A stretch of 64,000 nucleotides of DNA, taken from assembly GCA_036752905.1 (NCBI GenBank), contig DAIORT010000008.1:1-64000 (forward strand), given 5' to 3'. A program made the translations under genes and the position numbers. This document shows positions 62,937 to 64,000 of the stretch, in pieces. The first letter of the stretch is position 1. Each line of letters starts with the position of its first letter. The notes below the pieces were generated by a model. It had not been told where the DNA came from and made no database searches. It worked only from the letters and a program-made list of their open reading frames with translations. This DNA comes from UBA4877 sp002399345. GTDB lineage: Bacteria > Bacillota > Thermoanaerobacteria > Thermoanaerobacterales > UBA4877.

Positions 62937-64000
62937 CTAATCTACAAAAAACTTAATGGACATTACCAACGCCATTATCAAAGTGCCTAACTCAGGCATT
63001 TTCGACCTGTCCATAGTGAATACATACTGAACAACCGAGATCACTGCACTTACTATAACGCCCAAAGCAACACCCAATACAAAGTCCCCGGTAAATGCCG
63101 TTGTAAGAAGCATGAAGGCCAGCGGGGTCCACTCTAAGGTGGTAAAGTCCACATCTTTTAAACCTTCCATCATAGATGCGCCTATCATAATAAGAACGGG
63201 AGCTGTAGCTGCATTTGGAATTATAAGAAATAAGGGCGAGAAAAACATGGAAAGCAGGAACATGACGGCGGTCGAAACAGCCGTAAGCCCGGTACGCCCC
63301 CCTGCCTCAATTCCAGCTGCAGATTCCACATAAGTCTGCAGATTTGTAATACCGAATATACCGCCTACCGATGTACCGATGGCATCCGTGAGAAATACTC
63401 GGCTTATTCCTTCAAAGTTCCCATCTTCATCCAGCATCCCTGCCTTACCGGCCAGGCCGAGGGATGTGCCCATAGTGGAAAAGAAGTCGCTGAGCAATAA
63501 AAAAATTAATGTAGGGAGGTTGGCAAACTTAAAGACTCCCTTTACATCCGCCTTGAATGCAACATCACCGATTGAGCTTAAATCAAAATTTACTATAGAT
63601 GAGGGAACTTTTACGACACCCATGAAGATTCCTATTACAGTGGTCAAGATTATAGATATAAGGTAGGCTCCGCGAACCTGATACTTTTTACCATTAATAT
63701 CTACGCGTATAAAGTTTAAAACCAGCGTAATAATAAGGCCGATTAATGCAAGCTGTACGGCGGGCTGAGAGAAATCCCCCAGTCCAGAGAAATCTTCCTT
63801 TACATATCCTCCGTTTACAACCGCCATCCGGGCAAGAAATATACCGACGGCCGCTCCAATGCCTATTTTAATATTTTTAGGCATCACGCGCACCATATCC
63901 TCCCGGACCTTAAAAAGTGTTAAAAGCGCAAGTATGGCACCCGTAACGACAAACATACCCACACCGACCTGCCAGGTGGCCTGGCCGGTTGCTACTATCG
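62937..64000 (-). CDS. NCS2-family nucleobase permease (AzgA-like), 5' end outside the window
   Basis: C-terminal portion (about 354 codons visible; the frame remains open at the window edge) of a purine/pyrimidine permease. Characteristic segments: FFSTMGTSLGLAGKAGMLDE and the TNLQTYVESAAGIEAGGRTG motif, both typical of the AzgA/GhxP guanine-hypoxanthine-adenine branch. Many helices. Ends at the shared terminator. Whether a purine riboswitch controls it cannot be seen here. Confidence 0.92.
   Translation of the reverse strand, partial: IVATGQATWQVGVGMFVVTGAILALLTLFKVREDMVRVMPKNIKIGIGAAVGIFLARMAVVNGGYVKEDFSGLGDFSQPAVQLALIGLIITLVLNFIRVDINGKKYQVRGAYLISIILTTVIGIFMGVVKVPSSIVNFDLSSIGDVAFKADVKGVFKFANLPTLIFLLLSDFFSTMGTSLGLAGKAGMLDEDGNFEGISRVFLTDAIGTSVGGIFGITNLQTYVESAAGIEAGGRTGLTAVSTAVMFLLSMFFSPLFLIIPNAATAPVLIMIGASMMEGLKDVDFTTLEWTPLAFMLLTTAFTGDFVLGVALGVIVSAVISVVQYVFTMDRSKMPELGTLIMALVMSIKFFVD

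Overview
The window comes from a low- to mid-GC Gram-positive anaerobe of the class Clostridia. The evidence is a complete D-proline reductase (Stickland fermentation) operon with two UGA-selenocysteine genes, the soj/spo0J/noc/mnmG/mnmE/khpB/yidC/rnpA/rpmH origin-side cluster in Firmicute order, an Fe-S L-serine dehydratase, a KhpB/YidD/YidC set and a DUF1657 protein. Almost every gene is on the minus strand, as expected for one replichore running away from an origin near the right-hand end. No rRNA, tRNA, prophage, transposase or CRISPR array was seen, and dnaA is not in the window.

Layout. 0-4 kb: peptide ABC transporter (binding protein and two permeases). 4-6 kb: Ku and LigD (NHEJ). 6-9.4 kb: three overlapping M42 aminopeptidases followed by a 10-copy heptamer repeat. 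9.5-11.7 kb: aldo/keto reductase, class I aldolase and a DUF1657 protein. 11.7-15.8 kb: MarR regulator and a heterodimeric ABC exporter. 16-20 kb: oligopeptidase F, aroE, a PrsW-like membrane protein and a dipeptide epimerase. 20.2-21.2 kb: an ECF S-component and a TetR remnant. 21.4-33.4 kb: the proline module, in transcription order prdR, a sigma-54 promoter, prdC(Sec), prdA, a small protein, prdB(Sec), prdD, prdF, prdE, a TauE/SafE permease, an APC amino-acid permease and a prolidase, ending at a terminator. 33.5-42.7 kb: MBL hydrolase, SLH-like secreted protein, TPP-riboswitch-controlled cytX, then an envelope cluster of NlpC/P60 lipoprotein, two-component system and FG-GAP/TPR lipoprotein. 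42.8-48.8 kb: psuG, ClC transporter, an old-yellow-enzyme remnant, a full-length enoate/dienoyl reductase and a divergent TetR. 48.8-52.2 kb: sdaAA/sdaAB, DUF4446 and a class V aminotransferase. 52.3-62 kb: the partition/origin cluster with parS and Noc-type sites. 62-64 kb: an autoregulated GntR gene pair and the end of an NCS2 purine/pyrimidine permease.

How the genes work together. Extracellular peptides can be imported (ABC transporter) and degraded (M42 peptidases, PepF, prolidase, dipeptide epimerase). Proline released by the prolidase or taken up by the APC permease can be racemised by PrdF and reduced to 5-aminovalerate by PrdA/PrdB, with electrons plausibly delivered through PrdC. 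PrdR and sigma-54 would switch the operon on. Serine deamination supplies the oxidative side. This reading is inferred from gene content; no expression data are available.

The most unexpected sequence-level signal is a dispersed 9-bp palindrome, GGCC-W-GGCC, found by eye about 32 times in 64 kb. All copies lie inside genes, in several reading frames, where random expectation is well under one copy. A structured, terminator-ended intergenic segment upstream of mnmE is a second unexplained element.
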